Assembly: GCF_000698575.1 (NCBI RefSeq)
Contig: NZ_JFHD01000052.1
Location: 1-33,787 of the forward strand
Source of the DNA: Caballeronia zhejiangensis
GTDB lineage: Bacteria; Pseudomonadota; Gammaproteobacteria; Burkholderiales; Burkholderiaceae
DNA: 33,787 bases
Direction: 5' to 3'
This document shows, piece after piece, positions 24,979 to 33,435 of the stretch. A program made the translations under genes and the position numbers. The notes below the pieces were generated by a model, which had not been told where the DNA came from, ran no database searches, and worked only from the letters and a program-made list of their open reading frames with translations. Position 1 is the first letter of the stretch. Each line of letters starts with the position of its first letter.

Positions 24979-26549
24979 AGCATCAGCGGGAACTGGTCGT
25001 CGGCGGGTGCGCGGCGCTTCGTCGTCGCGCGTTTCGTCTGCTGTGTGACGGCGGCGCGCGCGGGCGCGTCCTGTACGACGAGTTGGAACGCAGGCCGCGC
25101 ATCGCATGCGATCCATTGCAGTTGTTCCGGCGCGAGGCGCTTCGCGATCAGGCTGTACACATCGGAGTCGAACGGGCGTAGGTCGGGCGAGTCGGCGAGG
25201 AGCGGCGCGATGCCGTCGCGTGTCGCGCATGTGCCGATATAGCACCATCGATCGATTACGTGCCACGCTTCGCGACCCGATGCTTCATCGCGCTCGCAGA
25301 CGGCGATCGGCCCTTCGTGCGGCCATTTCACGAGGCGCGCGCCTTCGAGCGCATCGAGCGCACGCGAGGCGTGATCCGCGAGCGTTTCGATTCCCGCACA
25401 CGACCCGAGGCAGCGTTTCACCTGATAGCCGAAGCAGCCGCGCCCCGGCGAAAGCGGCGCATTTTCGAGGCCGAGCGTCGCGTGACAGAGATTGTGTTCA
25501 TCCGCCAGATGGCGCATGAACGCATGCGCTTTCGCGCGCGACGCGAACACGCCGAAGAGATGTTCCTCGCGCGACAGATCGCGTTTGTTCGCCTTCACGA
25601 GCGTCGGCGCATGCGCGCCCGGTAGCCACTGCCACGCACACGTTGCCGATGCGCCTTTGAGCAAGCGATTGTGCGTCGGCTTCAGCTCCTTCACGAGCTT
25701 CGCTTCGAGCAGCAGCGCGCCGAGCTCTCCGACCGTCTCGCGGCATTCGATGCGACGGATCGCCTGCGAGATCGACAAGTCCTTCTGAAGCCTGTGATCG
25801 CCCGAAAAATGCGCCGCAACGCGTTGTTTCAGGTTGATGCTCTTGCCGACATAGAGCGGCACGTCGTCGTCGCCGTGAAAGAGATAGACGCCGGGCGCCG
25901 ACGGCAACGCATCGAGCGCGCCTTCGGGCAGCGCGGCGGGCAAGCTCGCGCGGCGCACGAGCGTTTTGATGGCTGCGTCGACGAGATCCTGCGAATAGAG
26001 CGCGTGAATCTTCTGCCAGAACTGCCAGAGCAGGTCGGCGTCGGCGAGCGCGCGATGGCGTCCTTCGGGCGCGAGATTCAGCCGCGCGATGAGCGCATCG
26101 AGACCATGTCTTTCGACCGACGGAAAGAGCGCGCGCGACAGCCGCACCGTGCACAGCGTATCCGCGCGAAACGCGATGCCCGCGCGGCGAAAGGCGTTCT
26201 TGAGGAAGCCGTAATCGAAGCGCGCGTTGTGCGCGACGAAGAGCTTGCCGTGCAGCCGCTCGGCGAGCGCGGGCGCGAGCGATTCGAAGGTGGGCTGGCC
26301 GCGCAGCATGGCGTCGTCGATGCCGGTCAGGCGCGCGATGAACGGCGGCACCGGCACGCCCGGATCGACGAGCACGCTCCAGCGCTCGATGCCCGCCGTG
26401 CTCGCTTCAACGACGCCGATTTCGGTGATGCGGTCCTCGGTCGCGTTCGAGCCGGTGGTTTCCAGATCGACGAAAACGATCGGGCGCACGAGTCCTGCGA
26501 GAAGGGCATCGGCGAGGGAATCGGCTTCGTCTTCGAAAGCGTCGGACAT
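24975..26549 (-). CDS. DnaQ-type 3'-5' exonuclease fused to a GIY-YIG nuclease domain
   Basis: This 524-residue two-domain nuclease has an N-terminal DEDDh exonuclease with Asp28/Glu30 (VDLETTG), Asp112 (HNARFD) and His165/Asp170 (HRALAD). From about 210, a UvrC/Cho-like GIY-YIG domain follows, with GVYLF (220-224), LYVGKS (232-237) and the catalytic-type Glu in LLLEAKLVKELKPTHN. The fused architecture is known in proteobacteria and is usually annotated as a DNA polymerase III epsilon-like protein. Likely roles are DNA repair or nucleic-acid trimming; it is not the replicative epsilon. The start at 26549 has no convincing Shine-Dalgarno. Its stop overlaps the convergent SDR stop. Confidence 0.88.
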   Translation of the reverse strand: MSDAFEDEADSLADALLAGLVRPIVFVDLETTGSNATEDRITEIGVVEASTAGIERWSVLVDPGVPVPPFIARLTGIDDAMLRGQPTFESLAPALAERLHGKLFVAHNARFDYGFLKNAFRRAGIAFRADTLCTVRLSRALFPSVERHGLDALIARLNLAPEGRHRALADADLLWQFWQKIHALYSQDLVDAAIKTLVRRASLPAALPEGALDALPSAPGVYLFHGDDDVPLYVGKSINLKQRVAAHFSGDHRLQKDLSISQAIRRIECRETVGELGALLLEAKLVKELKPTHNRLLKGASATCAWQWLPGAHAPTLVKANKRDLSREEHLFGVFASRAKAHAFMRHLADEHNLCHATLGLENAPLSPGRGCFGYQVKRCLGSCAGIETLADHASRALDALEGARLVKWPHEGPIAVCERDEASGREAWHVIDRWCYIGTCATRDGIAPLLADSPDLRPFDSDVYSLIAKRLAPEQLQWIACDARPAFQLVVQDAPARAAVTQQTKRATTKRRAPADDQFPLML

Positions 26550-26685
26550 GATGAAACGTTGAGCGTTGAGCGGGCAGTCTAGCGCGAAACGGCCGTGCAC
26601 CATGAACGCGCGCTAAAAAAGTGGCGCACGTCGCGCACTTTCGTCCGATACTGCAAGGAAATGCGGTAAAAAAACGAAGGACGCA

Positions 26686-28095
26686 ATGATGCAGATCTAC
26701 GATGAAATGCGTCAGGACGACACCGTGCGCAGTCACTACGCGCGGTTTTCACGCTGGCTCGCGCAGCAGCGCCCCGAAACCATCGCGAGAAAGCGCGCCG
26801 AAGCGGACGTGCTGTTCCGGCGCGTCGGCATCACGTTCGCGGTGAATGGCGATCTGTCCGGCACCGAGCGGCTCATTCCCTTCGACATGATTCCGCGCAT
26901 CATTCCCGGCGACGAATGGCGCGTGCTCGAAGCCGGTTTGCGGCAGCGCGTGCAGGCGCTCAATCTCTTTCTGCACGATATCTACCACGACGGCGACATC
27001 GTGCTCGCCGGGCGCGTTCCGGCCGAACAGGTCTACACGAACGCGCAATATCGGCCGGAAATGCAGGGCGTCGACGTGCCGCTCGACGTCTACGCGCATA
27101 TCGCGGGCGTCGATGTGGTGCGCGCGGGCGCGGCGGGCGAGTTCTACGTGCTCGAAGACAATTTGCGCGTGCCGTCGGGCGTGTCGTACATGCTCGAAAA
27201 CCGCAAGATGATGATGCGGCTCTTTCCCGAACTCTTCGTGCAGAACCGCGTCGCGCCGGTCGCGCATTATCCCGACCTGCTGCTGGAAACATTGCGTTCG
27301 ATCGCGCCTGAAGGCGTCGACGATCCGGCGGTCGTCGTGCTGACGCCCGGCATGTACAACTCGGCGTACTTCGAGCACACCTTCCTCGCGCAGCAGATGG
27401 GCGTGGAACTCGTCGAGGGCAAGGATCTTTTCGTCGACGACAACTATGTCTTCATGCGGACGACGCACGGCCCGCGCCGCGTCGACGTGATCTATCGCCG
27501 CGTGGACGACGACTTTCTCGATCCGCTCGCGTTTCGCGCCGATTCGGCGCTCGGCATTCCGGGCTTGCTGACGTCGTATCGCGCGGGGCGCGTGACGCTC
27601 GCCAACGCGATGGGCACCGGCATCGCCGACGACAAATCGATCTATCCGTTCGTGCCCGACATGATCGAGTTCTATCTCGGCGAGAAGCCGATCCTGAACA
27701 ACGTGCCGACGTTTCAGTGCCGCAAGCCCGACGATCTCGCGTACACGCTCGCGCATCTGCCGGAGCTCGTCGTGAAGGAAGTGCACGGCGCGGGCGGCTA
27801 CGGCATGCTCGTCGGGCCGGCATCGACGCAAGAGGAGATCGAAACCTTTCGCGCGTTGCTGCTCGCGCGGCCCGAAGGCTATATCGCGCAGCCGACGCTC
27901 GCGCTCTCCGCGTGCCCGACCTTCGTCGAGGCGGGCATCGCGCCGCGTCATATCGATTTGCGGCCGTTCGTGCTGTCGGGCCGCGAAGTGTCGATGTGCG
28001 CGGGCGGCCTCACGCGCGTCGCGCTGCGCGAAGGCTCGCTCGTCGTCAATTCGTCGCAAGGCGGCGGGACCAAAGATACGTGGATGGTCGAATGA
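26686..28095 (+). CDS. Circularly permuted ATP-grasp protein (Anbu operon)
   Basis: The first gene of an Anbu cluster encodes 469 residues with the circularly permuted ATP-grasp fold (COG2308 type). Recognisable blocks are IPFDMIPRIIPGDEW, RPEMQGVDVP, LRVPSGVSYMLENRKMM, LVEGKDLFVDDNYVFMRTTHGPRRVDVIYRRVDDDFLDPL and VVKEVHGAGGYGMLVGP. Such proteins are presumed peptide or amide ligases; the substrate is unknown. The next ATG, at 26689, has better spacing from AAGGA (26677-26681) and is a valid alternative start. The alpha-E gene starts 1 base after its stop, and the transglutaminase-like and Anbu genes follow, so all four probably form one unit. Confidence 0.9.
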   Translation: MMQIYDEMRQDDTVRSHYARFSRWLAQQRPETIARKRAEADVLFRRVGITFAVNGDLSGTERLIPFDMIPRIIPGDEWRVLEAGLRQRVQALNLFLHDIYHDGDIVLAGRVPAEQVYTNAQYRPEMQGVDVPLDVYAHIAGVDVVRAGAAGEFYVLEDNLRVPSGVSYMLENRKMMMRLFPELFVQNRVAPVAHYPDLLLETLRSIAPEGVDDPAVVVLTPGMYNSAYFEHTFLAQQMGVELVEGKDLFVDDNYVFMRTTHGPRRVDVIYRRVDDDFLDPLAFRADSALGIPGLLTSYRAGRVTLANAMGTGIADDKSIYPFVPDMIEFYLGEKPILNNVPTFQCRKPDDLAYTLAHLPELVVKEVHGAGGYGMLVGPASTQEEIETFRALLLARPEGYIAQPTLALSACPTFVEAGIAPRHIDLRPFVLSGREVSMCAGGLTRVALREGSLVVNSSQGGGTKDTWMVE

Positions 28096-28096
28096 C

Positions 28097-29050
28097 ATGC
28101 TGAGCCGAACCGCCGATCACCTGTTCTGGATGGCGCGTTACATGGAGCGCGCCGAGAACACCGCGCGCATGCTCGACATCAACATGGAAGGCGCGCTCCT
28201 GCCGCAAACGCCCGAGCAGGAAGCGCGCGCGCAGCGTTCGGTGCTGAAGATATCCGAGCTGGAAGACATGTTCGACGCGCGTCATCCGGGATCGCGCTCG
28301 CGCGAGGACATGCTGCACTTCATGGTCGCCGATGCGCGCAATCCGTCGAGCATCCTCTCGTGCCTGCAGGCGACGCGCGAAAATGCGCGCGCGGTGCGCG
28401 GCACGCTCACCACCGACGGCTGGGAAACGATCAACTTCACCTGGCTCGAATTCACTCAGCGCCTCGCGAACATGGAACTGCAAACGAGCCCGGATGCACT
28501 GTTCGAATGGGTCAAGTACCGCTCGAATCTGTGCCGCGGCGTGATGCAGGGCACCGCGCTGCGCGACGACGCGTTTTTCTTCATGCAGCTCGGCGCGTAT
28601 CTCGAACGCGCGGACAACACGGCGCGCATTCTCGATGTCCGTTTCGCCGATGCCACGCCGAACTCGCGCGAAGCCGCGCGGCAGCTCGAAGACTTCTACT
28701 ACTGGACGTCGATACTGAGTTCCGTGTCGGCGCTGGAGATTTATCGCAAGGTGTATCGCGATGTCGTGACGCCCGCGCGCGTCGTCGAACTGCTGATCCT
28801 CAACGAGCAGATGCCGCGTTCGCTGCTGGCATCGCTCGACGGCGTCTGCGACACGCTCGCGAAATTGCGCACGGACGCGTCGAAGGAATGCGAGCGTTTC
28901 GCGGGCAAGCTGCGCGCCGATGTGCTGTATGCCGACATCCGCCAGATACTCGAAACGGGCGTGCACGCGTGGCTGACGCAGTTTCTCAAGCGTGTCGACG
29001 AACTCGGCCTGCGCGTGATGCACACCTTCCTCATGTTGCCGATCGCGTGA
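28097..29050 (+). CDS. Alpha-E domain protein (Anbu operon)
   Basis: This all-helical 317-residue protein is of the COG2307 (DUF403, alpha-E) family. It starts with the typical MLSRTADHLFWMARYMERAENTARMLD and has LVADARNPSSILSCLQATRENARAVRG-type sequence in the middle (its exact first residue differs). The fold is usually encoded beside the permuted ATP-grasp protein, and the biochemical role is not established. It begins 1 base after the ATP-grasp stop and is followed 3 bases later by the transglutaminase-like gene, so translation is tightly coupled. It is expected to be cytosolic; no signal peptide is seen. Confidence 0.92.
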   Translation: MLSRTADHLFWMARYMERAENTARMLDINMEGALLPQTPEQEARAQRSVLKISELEDMFDARHPGSRSREDMLHFMVADARNPSSILSCLQATRENARAVRGTLTTDGWETINFTWLEFTQRLANMELQTSPDALFEWVKYRSNLCRGVMQGTALRDDAFFFMQLGAYLERADNTARILDVRFADATPNSREAARQLEDFYYWTSILSSVSALEIYRKVYRDVVTPARVVELLILNEQMPRSLLASLDGVCDTLAKLRTDASKECERFAGKLRADVLYADIRQILETGVHAWLTQFLKRVDELGLRVMHTFLMLPIA

Positions 29051-29053
29051 ATC

Positions 29054-29833
29054 ATGCTGCTGACCATTCGCCACGACATCCGCTATCGCTACGCCACGCC
29101 GGTCACGTATTCGATCCAGCAGTTTCGCGTGAGTCCGGCGAGCGGCGCGTCGCAGATCGTGCGGCACTGGCATGTCGAAGCGCCGGGCAAGCTCGACCTC
29201 ACGCGCGACGCCTACGGCAACGCGCTGCACACGCTCGTGCTGACGAAGCCGCACAGCGAGATTCATGCGAGCGTGGCGGGCGGGATCGAAACGGAGGCTT
29301 TATCCGATGGCCGTCTCTTCGATGAAGCCGGTCCGATTCCGCTCGAACATTTCACCTGTCCCACGCGGCTTACCGCGCCCGATGCCGCGATCCGCGAGCT
29401 CGCGCACGGCGTCGACGCGCTCGATACGCCCGCGTCGCTCATCGCGCTGACGGAGCGTATCGGCGAGCGCGTGCGGTATCGCAAGGAGCCGGCGTATGCG
29501 GCGGGCACGGCGGCGCAGGCGCTCGCGAGCGGCTTCGGCGATGCGCGCGATCTCGCGCATCTGATGCTCGCGTGCTGCCGCGCGCGGGGCGTGCCGGCGC
29601 GCTGCGTGAGCGGCTATCTGGATGCCGACGTGCACGCCTGGACCGACGTGTGGATCGAGCACGGCTGGGTGTCGATCGATGCGACCCGGGCGGCGTTCGC
29701 GGGCGAGCGTCATTGCTGCCTTGCCGTCGCGCGCGATTACGAATCGGCGGCGCCGGTGCGCGGCTCGCGCGTCGGCGGGAAGGAGGAAACGCTGACGGTG
29801 CATGTGAGCATCGATACACCGCCGGATCAGTGA
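29054..29833 (+). CDS. Transglutaminase-like protein lacking the catalytic Cys (Anbu operon)
   Basis: This 259-residue protein has the bacterial transglutaminase-like architecture (COG1305): an N-terminal beta domain (HDIRYRYATPVTYSIQQFRVSP) and a core with HAWTDVW (His194) and SIDAT (Asp209). In family members the core begins with a G-x-C-x-D motif; here it reads GDARDLAHL, so the nucleophile position is Ala164. The two Cys at 174-175 lie one helical stretch later and are not in the canonical place. It is therefore probably not a Cys-dependent enzyme, unless this branch uses another residue. It lies between the alpha-E and Anbu genes. Confidence 0.88.
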   Translation: MLLTIRHDIRYRYATPVTYSIQQFRVSPASGASQIVRHWHVEAPGKLDLTRDAYGNALHTLVLTKPHSEIHASVAGGIETEALSDGRLFDEAGPIPLEHFTCPTRLTAPDAAIRELAHGVDALDTPASLIALTERIGERVRYRKEPAYAAGTAAQALASGFGDARDLAHLMLACCRARGVPARCVSGYLDADVHAWTDVWIEHGWVSIDATRAAFAGERHCCLAVARDYESAAPVRGSRVGGKEETLTVHVSIDTPPDQ

Positions 29834-29900
29834 ACGCATCGATGCGACGCGCGGTCGCGCTCAGTACAATGTGGGTTTGCTTGTTTCAGGACGGATCGAC

Positions 29901-30767
29901 ATGACTTATTGCGTGGGCATGTGCGTGGACGAGGGACTCGTGTTCCTGTCCGACACGCGCACCAACGCCGGCGTGGACCACGTGAGCGCCGCGCGCAAGA
30001 TGGCTGTTTTCGAACAGCCGGGAGAGCGCGTACTCGTCCTGCTCGCGGCGGGCAATCTCGCCTTGACGCAGGCGGTGACGCATCTGCTCGTGGAGCCCTC
30101 CGATCCGAACGCGCCCACGCTGTATAGCGTCCAGACGATGGCGGAAGCCGCGCGCATCGTCGGCGATGCGGTGCGCGAGGTGCATCGGCGCGACGCGCTG
30201 TCGCTCGCTGAATTCAGCGTCGACTTCAATTGCAGCTTCATCCTCGGCGGACAGATCTTCGGCCAGCCGCCGCGACTCTTCATGATCTACGCGGCGGGCA
30301 ATTTCATCGAATCGACGCGCGTGTCGCCGTATTTCCAGATCGGCGAATCGAAGTACGGCAAGCCGATCATCGATCGCGTCATCACGCCGTCGTCGCCGCT
30401 CGACGAAGCCGCCAAATGCGCGCTCATTTCGATGGATTCGACGCTGCGCTCGAATCTCTCGGTCGGTCTGCCGCTCGATCTGCTGGTCTACGAGAAGGAC
30501 TCGCTGCGCGTCACGCGCTTCGCCACGCTCGACAACAACAGCGCGTACTACCAGATGATCAACAAGACCTGGGGCGAGCGTCTGAGGCAGCTTTTCGGCG
30601 AGATTCCGAACCCTTCGTGGACCGAGCTCGACAATGTTCCGCTGCGTCCGCGCGAGACGCGCAGCACGGTGCCGCGGCTCGTCATCGGCGATCTGCCGTG
30701 CCCGGGCGCGCCCGCGCAGACGCTCGCGCAAGACGTCGAATCGAACGGCAACGCGCCGCATCAGTGA
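29901..30767 (+). CDS. Anbu, proteasome-like beta-subunit hydrolase
   Basis: This 288-residue protein is an N-terminal-nucleophile (Ntn) hydrolase of the Anbu family (COG3484), a bacterial relative of proteasome beta subunits and HslV. After Met removal the nucleophile is Thr (MTYCVGMCVDEGLVFLSDTR). The following Asp18 and Lys33 (ARKMAVFEQ) fit the Thr1/Asp17/Lys33 layout. Length and the long C-terminal extension are Anbu-like. The start at 29901 follows AGGA with 9 bases spacing; an upstream in-frame start at 29871 is unlikely because it would block the N-terminal Thr. It is the last of four collinear genes. The substrate and whether it is a peptidase remain unresolved in the family. Confidence 0.92.
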   Translation: MTYCVGMCVDEGLVFLSDTRTNAGVDHVSAARKMAVFEQPGERVLVLLAAGNLALTQAVTHLLVEPSDPNAPTLYSVQTMAEAARIVGDAVREVHRRDALSLAEFSVDFNCSFILGGQIFGQPPRLFMIYAAGNFIESTRVSPYFQIGESKYGKPIIDRVITPSSPLDEAAKCALISMDSTLRSNLSVGLPLDLLVYEKDSLRVTRFATLDNNSAYYQMINKTWGERLRQLFGEIPNPSWTELDNVPLRPRETRSTVPRLVIGDLPCPGAPAQTLAQDVESNGNAPHQ

Positions 30768-30773
30768 GCGGCT

Positions 30774-31742
30774 TCAGGGGCACGGCAGCGGCAGCGCAAT
30801 GCCCGACCTGACCGCTTGCATCTTTCGCGGCGAATCGGTGAGCACGGCCGTCATGCCGATACAGGCGGCGGCGCGATAATCGTCGGCGTTGTCGATGCCG
30901 ATCGCGAGGATCGGGGTCTCGCCTCTGGTGCGAAAGCACTGCACCGCTGCGGGCGTCCAGAGTCTCGACGTCACCGCCGAGCGCGCTTCCCCGAGCGTGA
31001 ACGTTTCGACCAATTCCATCTTTCTCGCATACTCGAACGCGGTCCATCTTCCGGGCGACGGTGCGTCCTTGCACGTGGATTCGAGCGCCACGTAGGCGAG
31101 GCGGGCGCGTGTCGCATCGCGCGACTCGAACAGCCGCGAACGTGCCTGCGGATAGGCCGAGAAGGCCCGTTGATAGGCGGCATCGGTCGAATAGATCAGC
31201 ACGCGTGACCACGCGTTTTCCTCGTCCAGCACGCGCGCGACCGCCGCCGTCTGAGGTCCGGCGGGCAATGCCTTCATGTCGAGCATCACGGGTACGTCGG
31301 GCGGAATCACGCGCAACGCCTGCGCGAGCGATGGAATACGCAGCGCGTGATCGCGATACGGATAGCGCGTCACGCCGTTTCCATCGGCGAGGGCGAAGTT
31401 CCGTCCGGCGTCGAGATGTTGCAGCGCGCCGAAGTCGTGGTCCGCGACCGTTCCGTTGCCATCCGTGTTGGTCGAGAGATCGGCCGGGCGATAGAGCACC
31501 GGCACGCCATCGCGGGTGAGTTGCACTGTGAGCCAGATCGCATCGGCGCGATTGTGCAGCGCGCCCTGGATGGCGATCAGCGTGTTCTCCGGGTAATCGG
31601 CTGCGCCGCCGCGATGCGCGATGATCATCGGCAAGGCGGACGCGTGCGCAGTATCGGACCGATGCGCGGCTGTCGTGCAAGCGGTTGCGGCGATGCACGC
31701 GGCCATTGCAAGCGGAGCCAGAAGTCTTGAGCGAAGCGGCAT
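30774..31742 (-). CDS. Glycerophosphodiester phosphodiesterase-fold protein with altered active site
   Basis: This 322-residue exported GDPD-fold protein has HRGG (His43) and PENT (51-54) intact. The next canonical block, ExD followed by ...HD, reads AIWLTVQLTRDGVPVLYRPADL: Trp70 for the metal Glu, Thr72 for the metal Asp, and Arg85 for the second catalytic His. The later LEIK-like site reads VMLDMKALPA. It may therefore have no GDPD activity or a different chemistry. The signal peptide is MPLRSRLLAPLAMAACIAATAC, with possible lipobox Cys at 16 or 22, each with a non-ideal -3 residue. It is convergent with the Anbu gene (6 bp apart) and has its own promoter region beyond 31742. Confidence 0.85.
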   Translation of the reverse strand: MPLRSRLLAPLAMAACIAATACTTAAHRSDTAHASALPMIIAHRGGAADYPENTLIAIQGALHNRADAIWLTVQLTRDGVPVLYRPADLSTNTDGNGTVADHDFGALQHLDAGRNFALADGNGVTRYPYRDHALRIPSLAQALRVIPPDVPVMLDMKALPAGPQTAAVARVLDEENAWSRVLIYSTDAAYQRAFSAYPQARSRLFESRDATRARLAYVALESTCKDAPSPGRWTAFEYARKMELVETFTLGEARSAVTSRLWTPAAVQCFRTRGETPILAIGIDNADDYRAAACIGMTAVLTDSPRKMQAVRSGIALPLPCP

Positions 31743-31855
31743 TCAGCGAACCCCCGGGGCATTGAGATTCGGCCGATTCTGCCGCCGTTGTCCGGGCGGG
31801 ATGACGCGCACGCGGTTGATTCAACACTTTGTTGCGCTTGCCGCTTTCGGACGCG

Positions 31856-31889
31856 AAAAAAAACAGCCATCGGAAAACCGATGGCTGTT
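31856..31889 (-). terminator. Rho-independent terminator of the porin gene
   Basis: A 12-bp perfect stem (AACAGCCATCGG at 31862-31873 with CCGATGGCTGTT at 31878-31889) has a 4-base AAAA loop. A run of eight A at 31856-31863 reads as T-run on the minus strand. It lies about 58 bases past the porin stop, a strong terminator suitable for an abundant outer-membrane protein. Confidence 0.9.
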
Positions 31890-31946
31890 CGAGGATGCTG
31901 CTGTCCTTCCGGCGCGGCACTCGCGTGCCACGCCAGTCGGTTGTTC

Positions 31947-33110
31947 TTAGAACTTGTGGCGCAGGCCGATGAGCACCAGTTCCTGGTGGCTGCGGCCGCT
32001 TGCGAAACCGAAGTCGCTGATCGAAGCTTGCGCTTCTTGCGTCGAGCCGTCCGCGTTGCGCTGCGTGCCGCTTGCGTGCTGATACGCGCCGACAGCGTAG
32101 ACGTCCGTGCGCTTCGACAGCGAGTAGTCCGCGCCGATCGAAACCTGGTGGTAGTTCGCCGACGTGTCGCCGCTGCCGTGCGTGTACGTGTAGCCCAGGC
32201 CGAGCAGCGTTGCCGGCGTCAGCTGGAAGTTCAGGTACGCGTTGGCGACGTTGAACTTCTCTTGTTCCGTGAACGTCGAGCTGCCGTCGTTCTTGTACTG
32301 AGCGAAGCTGTACGAAGCGCCGGCCGTGAACGGACCGAACACGTACTGGCCTGCGCCGCGCGCGATGGCGACTGCGTGGGCCGTCTGGTAGCCGACGTTG
32401 ATCACCGTGTTGAACAGCGAATCCGACGACGGGCTGTTCCAGCCGGTGGTGCCGGTCGTGCGGCCAGCCGTCGGGTTGTTCACGTACAGGTAGCTGGCGG
32501 CCAACGAGAACGGACCGTTGCCGTACGTTGCAGCGGCACCCCAGGTCTGGCCCTGGCCGGTAGCGCCCGCGAGGTTGCTGAAGCCGTAGATGCCTTCGAA
32601 CTGGAAGCCGGAGAACACCGGCGACACGTACTTGACGGCGTTGCTCACGCGCAGGCTGTTGTCGTAGTTGTCGACGTCGCCCGGCGTTGCGAAGGCAGCG
32701 CCCCAGTAGTTGTCGGCCGTGAGGCCCTGAACCATGTCGACCGACGGGTCATACTGACGACCCAACGTGACCGTACCCCACTGGTTGCCGCTCAAACCGA
32801 CGAACGCTTGACGGCCGAACAGACGACCACCCTGGTTCGACTGACCCGTGCCCGGATCGAAGCCGCTTTCCAACTGGAAGATTGCCTTGAGGCCGCCACC
32901 GAGGTCTTCCTGACCCTTCAAGCCCCAACGCGGGCCGGACAGCGTGCCGTTGACCATGCCGAACAGATGGTCGCCGTTTTCGTTGGCGTGGCTCACATAT
33001 GCGAGACCGGTATCGATCACGCCATAGAGCGTCACGCTCGTTTGTGCTTGCGCCGCGCCTGCTGCGCCGAGCAGCGCCAGCGAGAGGGACGTCAGTGCGA
33101 TTCGTTTCAT
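31947..33110 (-). CDS. Gram-negative porin (Porin_4/OmpC-like family)
   Basis: This 387-residue trimeric-type outer-membrane porin begins with a signal peptide (MKRIALTSLSLALLGAAGAAQA, probable cleavage before QTSVTLYG) and then alternating beta strands. The ending LIGLRHKF, with C-terminal Phe, is the outer-membrane assembly signal. The conserved betaproteobacterial porin blocks SRWGLKG-like (SGPRWGLKGQEDLGGGLKAIFQLE) and GRQAFVGLSG are present. It forms a passive channel; solute preference is unknown. The start at 33110 is supported by GGAGAA 6 bases upstream. It has a 12-bp-stem terminator downstream, and a long non-coding region upstream (33111-33435) likely carries its promoter. Confidence 0.93.
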   Translation of the reverse strand: MKRIALTSLSLALLGAAGAAQAQTSVTLYGVIDTGLAYVSHANENGDHLFGMVNGTLSGPRWGLKGQEDLGGGLKAIFQLESGFDPGTGQSNQGGRLFGRQAFVGLSGNQWGTVTLGRQYDPSVDMVQGLTADNYWGAAFATPGDVDNYDNSLRVSNAVKYVSPVFSGFQFEGIYGFSNLAGATGQGQTWGAAATYGNGPFSLAASYLYVNNPTAGRTTGTTGWNSPSSDSLFNTVINVGYQTAHAVAIARGAGQYVFGPFTAGASYSFAQYKNDGSSTFTEQEKFNVANAYLNFQLTPATLLGLGYTYTHGSGDTSANYHQVSIGADYSLSKRTDVYAVGAYQHASGTQRNADGSTQEAQASISDFGFASGRSHQELVLIGLRHKF

Positions 33111-33435
33111 CGAATTCTCCACGCGAATGATTAATCGTTGTTGCCGGCGCAGAGAATAACGCAACGTTTCGTAACTTCAGAAACGAAAAAATATTGACTG
33201 TCTCGAAAAACACACACTTGGGCGTGAAGCCCGCCTGTCAAGGTTCTCAGGCAGTCGCAAGGGGAATTTTGGGAGACAGGGCTATCGCGGAAAAGTTCCG
33301 CGCGCAATCGGACATTTGAATCGGATTTTCCGGACGCCGATATTCGATTACTTGCTTTTCAAATAACAAATCGCTTTCCCGGCGCGCGATCTTTCGGATT
33401 CGACGGACAGCCGCGCGACATAGCGCGCAAGCGCC
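33111..33435. other. Non-coding stretch upstream of the porin gene
   Basis: This 325-base stretch has no supported gene. It is AT-richer than its surroundings near 33165-33210 (aaaaaatatt) and probably holds the minus-strand porin promoter, but I see no -35/-10 pair I would stand behind. CGGAAAA (33288-33294) and TTTTCCG (33326-33332) form a distant 7-bp inverted repeat, too weak to call. A short GCCTG/CAGGC repeat (33233-33252) is also unremarkable. Confidence 0.5.
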
